Shown here: positions 1 to 7,395 of the stretch, in pieces
How positions within the stretch are numbered: the stretch's first letter is position 1
Layout: each line of letters opens with the position of its first letter
Source: Actinomycetota bacterium
GTDB taxonomy: Bacteria; Actinomycetota; Thermoleophilia; Solirubrobacterales; Solirubrobacteraceae
Direction: 5' to 3'
DNA length: 64,000 nucleotides
Assembly (NCBI GenBank): GCA_018268595.1
Contig: JAFDWH010000001.1
Span: forward strand, 124,001 to 188,000
Program-made: the position numbers and the translations under genes
Notes under the pieces: generated by a model
The model's input: the letters and a program-made list of their open reading frames with translations, nothing else
Database searches by the model: none
Told to the model about the DNA's origin: nothing

Positions 1-182
1 CCGACGCGGCCATCGGTCAGCAGGCCCGCGTACTTCTTCTTCGCGCGCGGAAGGCCCCAGCGCGCCGCGAGCAGGTTCGCGACCTCGAAGCCGACGTTGT
101 GGCGCGTGCCGGCGTACTCCGCGCCCGGGTTGCCGAGCCCGACGATCAGCCAGTCCACGCGCGCCGCTCCGGGCAGGCGCAC
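1..182 (-). CDS. pth: Peptidyl-tRNA hydrolase, N-terminal part (runs off the window)
   Basis: The reverse strand encodes about 60 residues that start [20 protein letters not shown] and continue with the family hallmark TRHNVGF. This identifies peptidyl-tRNA hydrolase, which frees tRNA from prematurely released peptidyl-tRNAs. The His of TRHN is the known catalytic base. The rest of the gene lies beyond the left edge. The start is either GTG at 182 or GTG at 158, which would begin just before [10 protein letters not shown]. It follows rplY by about a dozen bases, the common rplY-pth pairing, so the two are probably one transcript. Confidence 0.9.
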   Translation of the reverse strand, partial: MRLPGAARVDWLIVGLGNPGAEYAGTRHNVGFEVANLLAARWGLPRAKKKYAGLLTDGRV

Positions 183-194
183 GGCGCGGTGCCG

Positions 195-863
195 CTACTC
201 GCCGCCCTCGGAGGACTCGCCGTCGCCGGCGGCCTCGGACTCCGCGGCGGCCTCGCCGACGACCTCGGTCTCCGTCTCGATCTCGTCGCTCGGTTCGGTC
301 GAGAGCCGCGGCGGGGTGACCGTCGCGACGACCGTCTCGGCGTCGTCGAGCAGCTCCACGCCCTCGGGCGCGGTGACCGCGTCGAGCGTGATCGTGTCGC
401 CGATCTGGGCGGCCGACACGTCCAGCTCGATCGTGTCGGGGATCGCCGTCGGCAGCGCCTCGATGTTGAGCTCGCGCGTGACCTGCTCGAGCACGCCGCC
501 GGCCTTCACGCCGGGAGCGTCGTCGGCGCCGGTCAGCTCCAGCACGACGACGGCGCCGATCTTCTGTCTGAGGTCGACGCGCAGCAGGTCGACGTGCAGC
601 GTGTCGCCGGTGACCGGGTGGCGCTGCTGGTCCTTGAGCACGACGGGCGTCTCGCCGCCGCCGTCCACGGTGAGCGAGATCACGGCGCCGCCGTGGGCGA
701 GCGCCTGGCGGAGCGTGCGCGCGTCAACCTCGAAGGCGATCGGCTCGCCCTCCCCGCCGTAGACGACGCCGGGCACGAGCCCGGAGCGGCGCAGGCGGCG
801 GTTGGCGCGGGACCCCTCGACGGTGCGGGGGGAGACGGTGAGCGTTGTGGTGTCGTCGGCCAT
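195..863 (-). CDS. rplY: 50S ribosomal protein L25 (CTC/TL5 long form)
   Basis: The 222-residue product begins MADDTTTLTVSPR and contains SRANRRLRRSGLVPGVVYGG and VVLKDQQRHPVTGDTLHVDLLRV, typical of the L25 domain that binds 5S rRNA. The C-terminal half (about 100-190) is the TL5/CTC beta domain, and the last 35 residues form an acidic Glu/Ser/Ala tail, as in the long actinobacterial form. It is 12 bases upstream of pth on the same strand. ATG at 863 matches the conserved N-terminus of the family. Confidence 0.95.
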   Translation of the reverse strand: MADDTTTLTVSPRTVEGSRANRRLRRSGLVPGVVYGGEGEPIAFEVDARTLRQALAHGGAVISLTVDGGGETPVVLKDQQRHPVTGDTLHVDLLRVDLRQKIGAVVVLELTGADDAPGVKAGGVLEQVTRELNIEALPTAIPDTIELDVSAAQIGDTITLDAVTAPEGVELLDDAETVVATVTPPRLSTEPSDEIETETEVVGEAAAESEAAGDGESSEGGE

Positions 864-925
864 GAGCGGCGAGGGAGCTTAGCGCAATTCGTGCGCAGCC
901 CTGCGTGTGACGCTACGCTGAGCTC

Positions 926-1264
926 ATGGGAGACGAGACACTTCTCGTCGCACTGCTGGGCGGTCTCCATCTGCTCGGCTTCGGCTTCGCCGCTGTGCTG
1001 CTGCTCCCGCTGTTGCGCGACGAACGGATCGTCCCAGCGCGCCGCGGCGAGGACGAGGACGAAGGCGGCGGCGGCAACGACCGCGTCGGGCCGACGCCGC
1101 GCCCCGGCCCGCGCGGCGGCGGCATCCCGCTGCCGGACGCGGTGCCCGCGCGCGTGCGCCTGCGCGAGCCCGCCCGCCTCGCCGACCTCCTGCCCGCGCC
1201 GCGCCGTCGTCGCGAGCATGCGCCCGCGCCGCTGCCGACGCGCACGCCGGCGCGGACGCGTTAG
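926..1264 (+). CDS. Small membrane-anchored hypothetical protein
   Basis: The 112-residue protein has one hydrophobic segment near residues 6-27 (LVALLGGLHLLGFGFAAVLL), then an acidic/Gly stretch and a Pro/Arg-rich tail of low complexity. I do not recognise a family. A -10-like TACGCT lies at 914-919, only 6 bases before the ATG, so the mRNA may be leaderless. It overlaps the 3' end of the convergent GH2 gene by 4 bases. It is likely a single-pass membrane protein with a cytoplasmic basic tail. Function is unknown. Confidence 0.6.
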   Translation: MGDETLLVALLGGLHLLGFGFAAVLLLPLLRDERIVPARRGEDEDEGGGGNDRVGPTPRPGPRGGGIPLPDAVPARVRLREPARLADLLPAPRRRREHAPAPLPTRTPARTR

Positions 1265-3198
1265 CGGCCGGCCCGCAGCGGCACGTACTGGCGCACCTTC
1301 GCCTGCCCGTCGGCGAGCGTCGCGAACGCCGGCTTGCGCGACCAGTCGAGCCGCACGAGCCCCTTCTGGTGCAGCGGCGGCGCACCCCACGGGTTGCCGC
1401 CGCCCCAGAACGGCCGCACGCGGAACTCCTGCAGCGCCCAGTAGACGCTGCCGGTGAGCCACGGCTTGCTCGCGAACACGCCGAGGTGGAAGCGCACGAA
1501 GTCCTCCTGGAAGGCGTAGGTGCCCTTCTCCTCCACCGGGCCGTCGCGGTTGGCCTCGGCGCCGTACTCGGTCACCGCGATCGCCTTGTGCGGGTAGCAG
1601 CGGCGCAGCGCGTCGAGGAAGCCGGAGAGCTGGTCGCGGTCGGCGATGTTCCCGCCGAAGCCGGTGTACCAGCCGAAGTAGTCGTTCATGCCGAGCAGCT
1701 CGATCGGCGCGTAGGCGGCCTGGCACGGCGTCTCGGGATGGCCGGCGAACGCGAGCGCGACCGGTCGCGTCGGGTCGAGCTGCTTCGCCAGCGCGGCGGC
1801 CGCTCTGAGGTACGACGCCTGGTTGCGCCCGGCGGCGCTCGCCATCTCGTTGCCGACCGACCAGGCCGCGACCGACGGGTGGTTGCGGTTGGCGAGGATG
1901 TTCGCTCTGAGCTGGTCGAGCGCGACGGTGCGGAACAGCGGGCGTCCGAGGTCCGCCTCGGGGAGCTGGTACGTCGCCGGGATCTCCGACCACAGCAGGA
2001 TGCCGTTCTGGTCGGCGAGGTCCTGGAAGTCCGGGTCGAGCGGGTAGTGGGCGCGCAGGAAGGTCGAGTGCGATGCCTTCAGCAGCGCGATCACGCGCAG
2101 GCGGTCGGCGTGGCTCATCACCGGTCCGTTGCTCAACGTGTCCTCGTGCAGCGCCACGCCGCGGAAGTGCACGACCGTGTTGCCGTTGAGGATCAGCCGG
2201 CCGCTGCGGTCGACCGCGAGCGTGCGAATCCCCGCCCGCAGCGAGTAGCCGGCGGCGGGCGTGGCTCTCGCTCTGCCGGTCGCCGCGCTCGCGGCGAGCC
2301 GCACGCCGTAGAGGCTCGGGTGCGCCGGCGACCACAGCTTCGGACGCTTCACCACGAGCTGCCCGGCGAAGGTCGCGGTCGCGCGCGCGGGGATCGCCTG
2401 CGTGCCGAGCGCGACGGGCGCTCTGCCGAAGCGTGCGGTCAGCCGCACGCGCTGGGTGGCGTGCGAGAGGTTGCGCACGTTCGCGCGCAGCGTCACGGTC
2501 GCCGCGCAGCGCGGGCAACGCAGCTGCGGCTGCACCTGCACCTGCTCGACGTCGACGCGGTCGACCGCCCGCAGTGAGACCTCGCGCAGGATCCCGCCGT
2601 AGTTCCACCAGCCGCCGGGCGGCGCCGGCTGCTCGCCGGGCGCGCCGCTCGGGTCGCTCGACGGGCGGCGGTTGTCGACCCGCACGACGAGCCGGTTGAC
2701 GCCGCTCCGCACGACGTTCGGGAGGTCGAGCTCGAACGGCACGTAGCCGCTCACGTGGTCGCCCAGCCGGCGGCCGTTGAGCCATACGGTCGCGCGGTAG
2801 TTGACCGACTCGAAGCGCGCGATCCAGACGAGCGTCCGCTTGCGCGAGGGCAGGCGGAAGTCCTTGCGGTACCAGGCGACCGAGCCGAGGAAGCTCGCCT
2901 GGCTCTCGTCGCCGGCGTTCCAGGCGCTGGGGACGGTGGTCGCCGTCCAGCCGGCGGTCGAGCGCTGGGCGTAGAGCCGTTGCGCGAGGCCCGCGTCGGC
3001 CGGGTCGAGGCGCATCAGCCAGCTGCCACCGAGCAAGTAGCGGCCGTCCTGACCCTCGATCGCGTGCGGTCTCGCGCTCGGCGTCTCGGCGACGTACGGG
3101 GCGGCCGTGCCGCCGGGCACGCTCGCCGCGCGCGCGGACGCCGGCACGGCGAGGGCGAGCACGACGAGGGTGAGGAACGGCAGACGGCGACGGCGCAT
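1261..3198 (-). CDS. Secreted glycoside hydrolase family 2 (beta-galactosidase/glucuronidase type)
   Basis: The 645-residue protein has an N-terminal signal peptide (MRRRRLPFLTLVVLALAVPASARA). It then shows the GH2 order: sugar-binding jelly roll (about 50-210), Ig-like domain (210-320) and TIM barrel (320-640). The acid/base Glu is in AWSVGNE (E451) and the nucleophile Glu in AVTEYGAEA (E544), so both catalytic residues are present. Known members cleave terminal beta-galactosides, glucuronides or mannosides; I cannot tell which substrate applies. It probably acts outside the membrane. ATG at 3198 begins the signal peptide. Confidence 0.88.
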   Translation of the reverse strand: MRRRRLPFLTLVVLALAVPASARAASVPGGTAAPYVAETPSARPHAIEGQDGRYLLGGSWLMRLDPADAGLAQRLYAQRSTAGWTATTVPSAWNAGDESQASFLGSVAWYRKDFRLPSRKRTLVWIARFESVNYRATVWLNGRRLGDHVSGYVPFELDLPNVVRSGVNRLVVRVDNRRPSSDPSGAPGEQPAPPGGWWNYGGILREVSLRAVDRVDVEQVQVQPQLRCPRCAATVTLRANVRNLSHATQRVRLTARFGRAPVALGTQAIPARATATFAGQLVVKRPKLWSPAHPSLYGVRLAASAATGRARATPAAGYSLRAGIRTLAVDRSGRLILNGNTVVHFRGVALHEDTLSNGPVMSHADRLRVIALLKASHSTFLRAHYPLDPDFQDLADQNGILLWSEIPATYQLPEADLGRPLFRTVALDQLRANILANRNHPSVAAWSVGNEMASAAGRNQASYLRAAAALAKQLDPTRPVALAFAGHPETPCQAAYAPIELLGMNDYFGWYTGFGGNIADRDQLSGFLDALRRCYPHKAIAVTEYGAEANRDGPVEEKGTYAFQEDFVRFHLGVFASKPWLTGSVYWALQEFRVRPFWGGGNPWGAPPLHQKGLVRLDWSRKPAFATLADGQAKVRQYVPLRAGR

Positions 3199-3238
3199 CC
3201 CTGCGGCAGGGTACGACAGGGCCGGGACGGGCGGCCGG

Positions 3239-3697
3239 TCAGGAGGCTGACGGGCAGGCGGACTGATGGCCGATCGGCCGGCTCAGCGCACGCAGCAGGA
3301 CCGACAGGCCGCCGATCACGTCGCCGCCGCGACGGACGGACACGCACTGGACGACAGTCTCGCGCGACGGCGTCTTCCACACCACGCGCGCGACGCCGCT
3401 CGTGCCGCCGAGCGAGAAGCTCGTGGAGGCGTCGAGCCGCACCAGCTCGACGCGCCCCGGCGCGCGCAGCCCGGCGGCGTTCGCGCGGGCGCTCGCGACG
3501 CAGTCCGGGCGCCGCGCGCAGCCGTCGATGCGCGCGACCATCGCGGGCGCGTCGCCGCGCGCCTGGGCCTCGATCAGCGCGACGATCGCCGAGCGCTCCG
3601 CGCCGTTCGCGTTGAGCACGCGCGCGAGGCCGACGCTGACGGCGAGGAAGGCGACCAGCGCCAGCGCGAGCAGGAGGATCCGCACGGAGCGCCGCAT
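3239..3697 (-). CDS. Membrane-anchored hypothetical protein (152 aa)
   Basis: Starting at ATG 3697, the protein is MRRSVRILLLALALVAFLAVSVGL and onward: one N-terminal membrane anchor, then an extracytoplasmic domain of about 125 residues. That domain has a helical segment (SAIVALIEAQARGDAPAMVARI) and two Cys (CARRPDC) that could form a disulfide, followed by beta-rich sequence. The pattern resembles small exported actinobacterial proteins of the NTF2-like/lumazine-like type, but I cannot name a family. It lies just upstream of the GH2 gene on the same strand. Confidence 0.7.
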   Translation of the reverse strand: MRRSVRILLLALALVAFLAVSVGLARVLNANGAERSAIVALIEAQARGDAPAMVARIDGCARRPDCVASARANAAGLRAPGRVELVRLDASTSFSLGGTSGVARVVWKTPSRETVVQCVSVRRGGDVIGGLSVLLRALSRPIGHQSACPSAS

Positions 3698-3729
3698 CGC
3701 GGCGGGATCATCGCCGATCGCCCGGCGCG

Positions 3730-4461
3730 TCAGTGCAGCGGCGGCGACGGCGGCTCGTCGCCGCTCAGCTCGAGGAAGCGTTCGACCGACGCCTCCTGGC
3801 GCTCGAGCTGCTGCGCCAGCTCGTGCGCGTGCTCGGCGACCAGCTCCTCGAACTCGGCGAGGCAGCGCTCGGGGTCGTCCGGCAGTGGATAGATGCGCGC
3901 GAGGTCCTGCTGCGCGCAGGCGATCCCCAGCGGCGGCTTGCCCGCGGCGAGCGTGCGCGCGCCGCAGACGGGCGCGACGACGAGCCGGCGCTCGGGCGCG
4001 ACGAGCGCGACCGGCAGCAGCCGGTGCGCCGGCAGCGGCGTGCGCAGCTGGAGCGAGCGCACGACCGCGACGTCGCCTTCCGCCAAGGCTTCGAGCGGCT
4101 CGCGCCAGACGCCGAGGACCGTGTCGGCGCCGACGAGCGCCTCGCGCAGCGACGCCGCCTGCTCGGCGTAGAGCTGCGCGGCCTCGTCGCGGTCGCTCGC
4201 GTCGCCGAGGTCGAGGTCGCACGGGACGCGCAGCAGCTCGCGCGCGGCGATCGTCTCCCCCGCGCCGCGATGGCCGCGCGCGACGTACGTCTGGATCGTG
4301 CCGAGGTCGCGGCGACCGTGGAAGACGACCGTCACGGCCTCGCTGACCGGCAGCCCGTCGACCGCGAGCGAGACGGCAGCCGCGTCGGAGGCGTCGAGCA
4401 GCGCCCGGCGCAGCAGCTCCTCGGCCGCGTCGTCGTCGCCGATGCGCTCGCGCTCGCTCAT
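3730..4461 (-). CDS. Hypothetical cytoplasmic protein (243 aa)
   Basis: The chosen start is ATG 4461, preceded by a GAGGGAG Shine-Dalgarno sequence in an AT-richer leader. The product begins MSERERIGDDDAAEELLRRALLDASDAAAVSLAVDG and has no signal or membrane segment. It contains alternating beta strands (VTVVFHGRRDLGTIQTYV, HRLLPVALVAPERRLVVAPV) and ends in a long charged helix (FEELVAEHAHELAQQLERQ). I recognise no domain. It precedes the membrane-anchored 152-residue protein by 32 bases on the same strand and may be cotranscribed with it. Confidence 0.7.
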   Translation of the reverse strand: MSERERIGDDDAAEELLRRALLDASDAAAVSLAVDGLPVSEAVTVVFHGRRDLGTIQTYVARGHRGAGETIAARELLRVPCDLDLGDASDRDEAAQLYAEQAASLREALVGADTVLGVWREPLEALAEGDVAVVRSLQLRTPLPAHRLLPVALVAPERRLVVAPVCGARTLAAGKPPLGIACAQQDLARIYPLPDDPERCLAEFEELVAEHAHELAQQLERQEASVERFLELSGDEPPSPPLH

Positions 4462-4530
4462 CTCCCTCGGGAGATTTTCCCGCGCCTGGCAAGCGCATGC
4501 GCGGGGGCGCGCGGGGTAGGCTCCCGGGCG

Positions 4531-4806
4531 ATGAAGCTCCTCTACAAGCCGTTCGGGCTGCTCGCCGGAATCGTCAGCGGCCTGCTCGCGCGCCGCCTCT
4601 TCACCGTCGTGTGGGGCGCGATCGACGACGAGGAGCCGCCGGAGGCGAAGACCGAGCGCGCGAGCTGGCCGAGAGTGCTGGCCGCCGCCGCGATCCAGGG
4701 CGCCGTCTTCTCGGGGACGCGCGCCGCCGTCGACCGCGTCGGGGCGAGAACCTTCCAGCACCTGTTCGGCGTCTGGCCGGGCGAGCGCAAGCCGGACAAG
4801 GCGTAG
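4531..4806 (+). CDS. DUF4235 family membrane protein
   Basis: The 91-residue protein begins MKLLYKPFGLLAGIVSGLLARRLFTVVWG, the typical DUF4235 start (LYKP..hh.G..aG..a...f..vW). A second hydrophobic segment (VLAAAAIQGAVFSGTRAAVDRVGA) ends in an Arg-rich face. DUF4235 proteins are small two-helix membrane proteins of unknown function in actinobacteria. A -10-like TAGGCT sits at 4517-4522, 8 bases before the ATG, with no Shine-Dalgarno sequence, suggesting a leaderless transcript. Confidence 0.85.
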   Translation: MKLLYKPFGLLAGIVSGLLARRLFTVVWGAIDDEEPPEAKTERASWPRVLAAAAIQGAVFSGTRAAVDRVGARTFQHLFGVWPGERKPDKA

Positions 4807-4881
4807 TGCGCGGGCGCGTCGGGGCTGACCGACGCACGACCCAGCGCCGACTGACACGCCTGATTTTGGTATGGATAGGCG

Positions 4882-7356
4882 ATGGCCAGTCGCTCCCACC
4901 GGGGGAGACGAGCGGCGGTCACGGCGATATCGGGGGGCGGCCGACCCGCAGCGCTGCTTGCCAGCCGAGCGGGGCGTGCCGCAACGGCCCATCCGCACCG
5001 CGCCGCCGCCGGACTCTTCGCGCTGCTCGTACTCGTTTATCTGTGGCCGGCGCTCGTCGGCGGCGGGCTGCTGTCGCCGACGGCGCTGCTCTACACGCAG
5101 CCCCCGTTCCAGGCGGCCGCGCGCAGAGGCGTCGAACACTGGATCAATGGCGACCTTGGCGATGTCCCATTCGCGTACTACCCGTGGGATGCGCTCGCGC
5201 GCAGACTGATCCGCGCAGGGACGTTCCCGGCCTGGAACCCATACGCGTTTGCTGGCACGCCGCTCTTCGCCAACTCGCAGATCGGATGGCTCTCGCCGTT
5301 CAGCCTCCCTCTCTGGCTGCTGCCGCTGAACTACGGCCTCGGAGTTGCCGCCGCGCTCAAACTGTGGTTCGCCGGCTTCGGCACATACCTGCTCGCACGC
5401 GAGCTGCGACTCGGGTTCTGGCCCGCGATGACGGCCGGCACCGCCTTCGCGCTTTGCTCGTTCAACATAGTGTGGCTCAGCTATGGGGTGTTCGTGTCGG
5501 TGGCGGCGCTGCTGCCCTGGGCGTTGTGGCTGGTCGAGCGGATCGTGCAGCGTGGCGAGCCGGCCTACGGGCTCGCCCTGGCGGGCGTGGTCGCGTGCGC
5601 GCTGGCGGGCGGCCACCCTGGCACGGAGGTCCACGCGCTCGCGGCGACGGTGCTGTACGGGCTCGTGCGCGTCGCGACGATCCGCGACGCGGACCGGCGG
5701 GACCGGTTGGCGCGGTTCGCGCTCGTCGCAGGCGGAATCGCCGTCGGTGCGCTTGTGACCGCGGTCGTCCTCCTGCCCGCACAGCAGGCAGCGGTTGGGA
5801 CGGTCGGCGCGGCCGCGCGCGCAAACGGGTCACCGGGTTTCGGCGGCTCGAGGATGCCGGCCGGGGTGCTGCGCACGGCGCTGTTCCCCGATTGGTGGGG
5901 ACGGCCGAGCGAGGGAGTGGTCGCGGGGCCGGTGTTCGTCGGTTATCGCGAGCGGACGTTCTACGCCGGCGTCGCGACGCTCTTGCTCGCCGCCGTCGCG
6001 CTCGCAACGCGGGGTGGTTGGCGGCGCAAAGCGCCCTTCGCACTGCTCGGTGCTCTGGGGTTGGCGATCGCGTTGCGGCTCCCGGGCATGTATCAGCTCG
6101 CCATCCACGCGCCCGGCTTCGATCGCGTTCAGAATTCCCGCGTCTACCTGTGGTTCCTGCTTGCGATCGCCGTGCTCGCCGGCTTCGGCCTCGAGCAGGT
6201 ACTGCAGCGCGGCGCGCAACTCGGCCGGGTTTGGCTCGTACCGGTCGCGGGGTTGCTCGCCGCCGTCGTGGCGGTCGTAGCGATCTCACCACATCCCGAC
6301 GCGTGGTCGCTGGCACTCAGCCGCTTCGTCCGGCGATCACGCTCTGCCGACCTCGGCGCATTGGCACTGGCGAGTGTGCTGTGGTGGCTGCTGTTCGCAG
6401 TCGCATTCGCAGCGCTCCTCTTGCTGGTGCGTCGGCGACCCGCCCTGCGGAACCTCGCAGCGGCGGCGGTGACGCTTCTCGTCGCGCTTGACTTGCTTCA
6501 CTTCGCACACGGCTTCCAGCCGATCGGACCGGTGTCGGCCGTGGTCCCCCCGCCCACTCCGGCAATCACCTATCTCGAGCGCCACCGCGACGCTGGACGC
6601 ATAGCGGGCATCGAAGCGATGAACGCCGACTGGGGCACCCTCTACGGGCTGCGCGACGTGCGTGGCTCGGACGCGCCGCTCCCGACCGAGCGCTTCTTCC
6701 GACTCTGGCGGCTGATGGATCCGGTCGCAGACCCGTACTCCCTAGCCCACTTCACCGCGCTGTCCCCACGTGTCCTCGGGCTGCTCGGCGCGCGCTACCT
6801 GCTGCTGCCTCCAGGAGTGCAGGTGGCGGGAGCGGTCTCCGCGGTCTACCAGGGTCCCGACGCAACCGTCTACGAGAACCGGCTCGTTGCACCACGAGCG
6901 TTCGTGGCGAGCGCCGTGCGCCCCGTGTCCGGCGGCGATGACGAGTTGGCCGCGATCGGGGAAGCGGGCTTTGATCCGCGGCGCGACGCAACCGTGCGTA
7001 CGGACGAGGCCACGGGCCCGATGCCGACCGGAAGTCACGGAACCGCACGCGTCGTGGCGGAAGCGAATGCCTCGGTCGTACTTCACGCCACGCTCGCACA
7101 ACGCGGCCTTGTGGTGCTCGATGACACCTGGGCACCGGGCTGGTCTGTCGAGGTGGATGGAACAGCCGCACGTACGATCCCTGCGAGCTCAGTTCTGCGA
7201 GGTGTCGTGGTCACCGCAGGACACCACCAGATTGTCTGGCGCTATCGCGTCCCCGGGCTGCGGCTGGGCATGGCGCTGAGCATGGTGGGGCTGCTCGCAG
7301 CGGCCGTGTGGGGAAGCGCGCTCGTGGCGCGCTCGCGGCGAGCGCGCCGGCGCTGA
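4882..7356 (+). CDS. YfhO-family polytopic membrane protein, copy 1
   Basis: The 824-residue protein has about 12 hydrophobic segments, with a large soluble C-terminal part (about 550-790) before a last helix (LGMALSMVGLLAAAVWGSALV). Motifs include NGDLGDVPFAYYPWDAL, FPAWNPYAFAGTPLFANSQ and DWWGRP, as in YfhO/GT-C-like proteins that act on envelope glycopolymers in Bacillus and Listeria. The Asp-rich extracellular loop (GDVPF..YYPWD) is where GT-C catalytic acids usually lie. It is followed after 39 bases by a close paralogue. Its DNA is visibly less GC-rich in third positions than the paralogue. Confidence 0.85.
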   Translation: MASRSHRGRRAAVTAISGGGRPAALLASRAGRAATAHPHRAAAGLFALLVLVYLWPALVGGGLLSPTALLYTQPPFQAAARRGVEHWINGDLGDVPFAYYPWDALARRLIRAGTFPAWNPYAFAGTPLFANSQIGWLSPFSLPLWLLPLNYGLGVAAALKLWFAGFGTYLLARELRLGFWPAMTAGTAFALCSFNIVWLSYGVFVSVAALLPWALWLVERIVQRGEPAYGLALAGVVACALAGGHPGTEVHALAATVLYGLVRVATIRDADRRDRLARFALVAGGIAVGALVTAVVLLPAQQAAVGTVGAAARANGSPGFGGSRMPAGVLRTALFPDWWGRPSEGVVAGPVFVGYRERTFYAGVATLLLAAVALATRGGWRRKAPFALLGALGLAIALRLPGMYQLAIHAPGFDRVQNSRVYLWFLLAIAVLAGFGLEQVLQRGAQLGRVWLVPVAGLLAAVVAVVAISPHPDAWSLALSRFVRRSRSADLGALALASVLWWLLFAVAFAALLLLVRRRPALRNLAAAAVTLLVALDLLHFAHGFQPIGPVSAVVPPPTPAITYLERHRDAGRIAGIEAMNADWGTLYGLRDVRGSDAPLPTERFFRLWRLMDPVADPYSLAHFTALSPRVLGLLGARYLLLPPGVQVAGAVSAVYQGPDATVYENRLVAPRAFVASAVRPVSGGDDELAAIGEAGFDPRRDATVRTDEATGPMPTGSHGTARVVAEANASVVLHATLAQRGLVVLDDTWAPGWSVEVDGTAARTIPASSVLRGVVVTAGHHQIVWRYRVPGLRLGMALSMVGLLAAAVWGSALVARSRRARRR

Positions 7357-7395
7357 CCCGCCGGCGCCCGACCGACTTTCTGGTAGGAATCGACC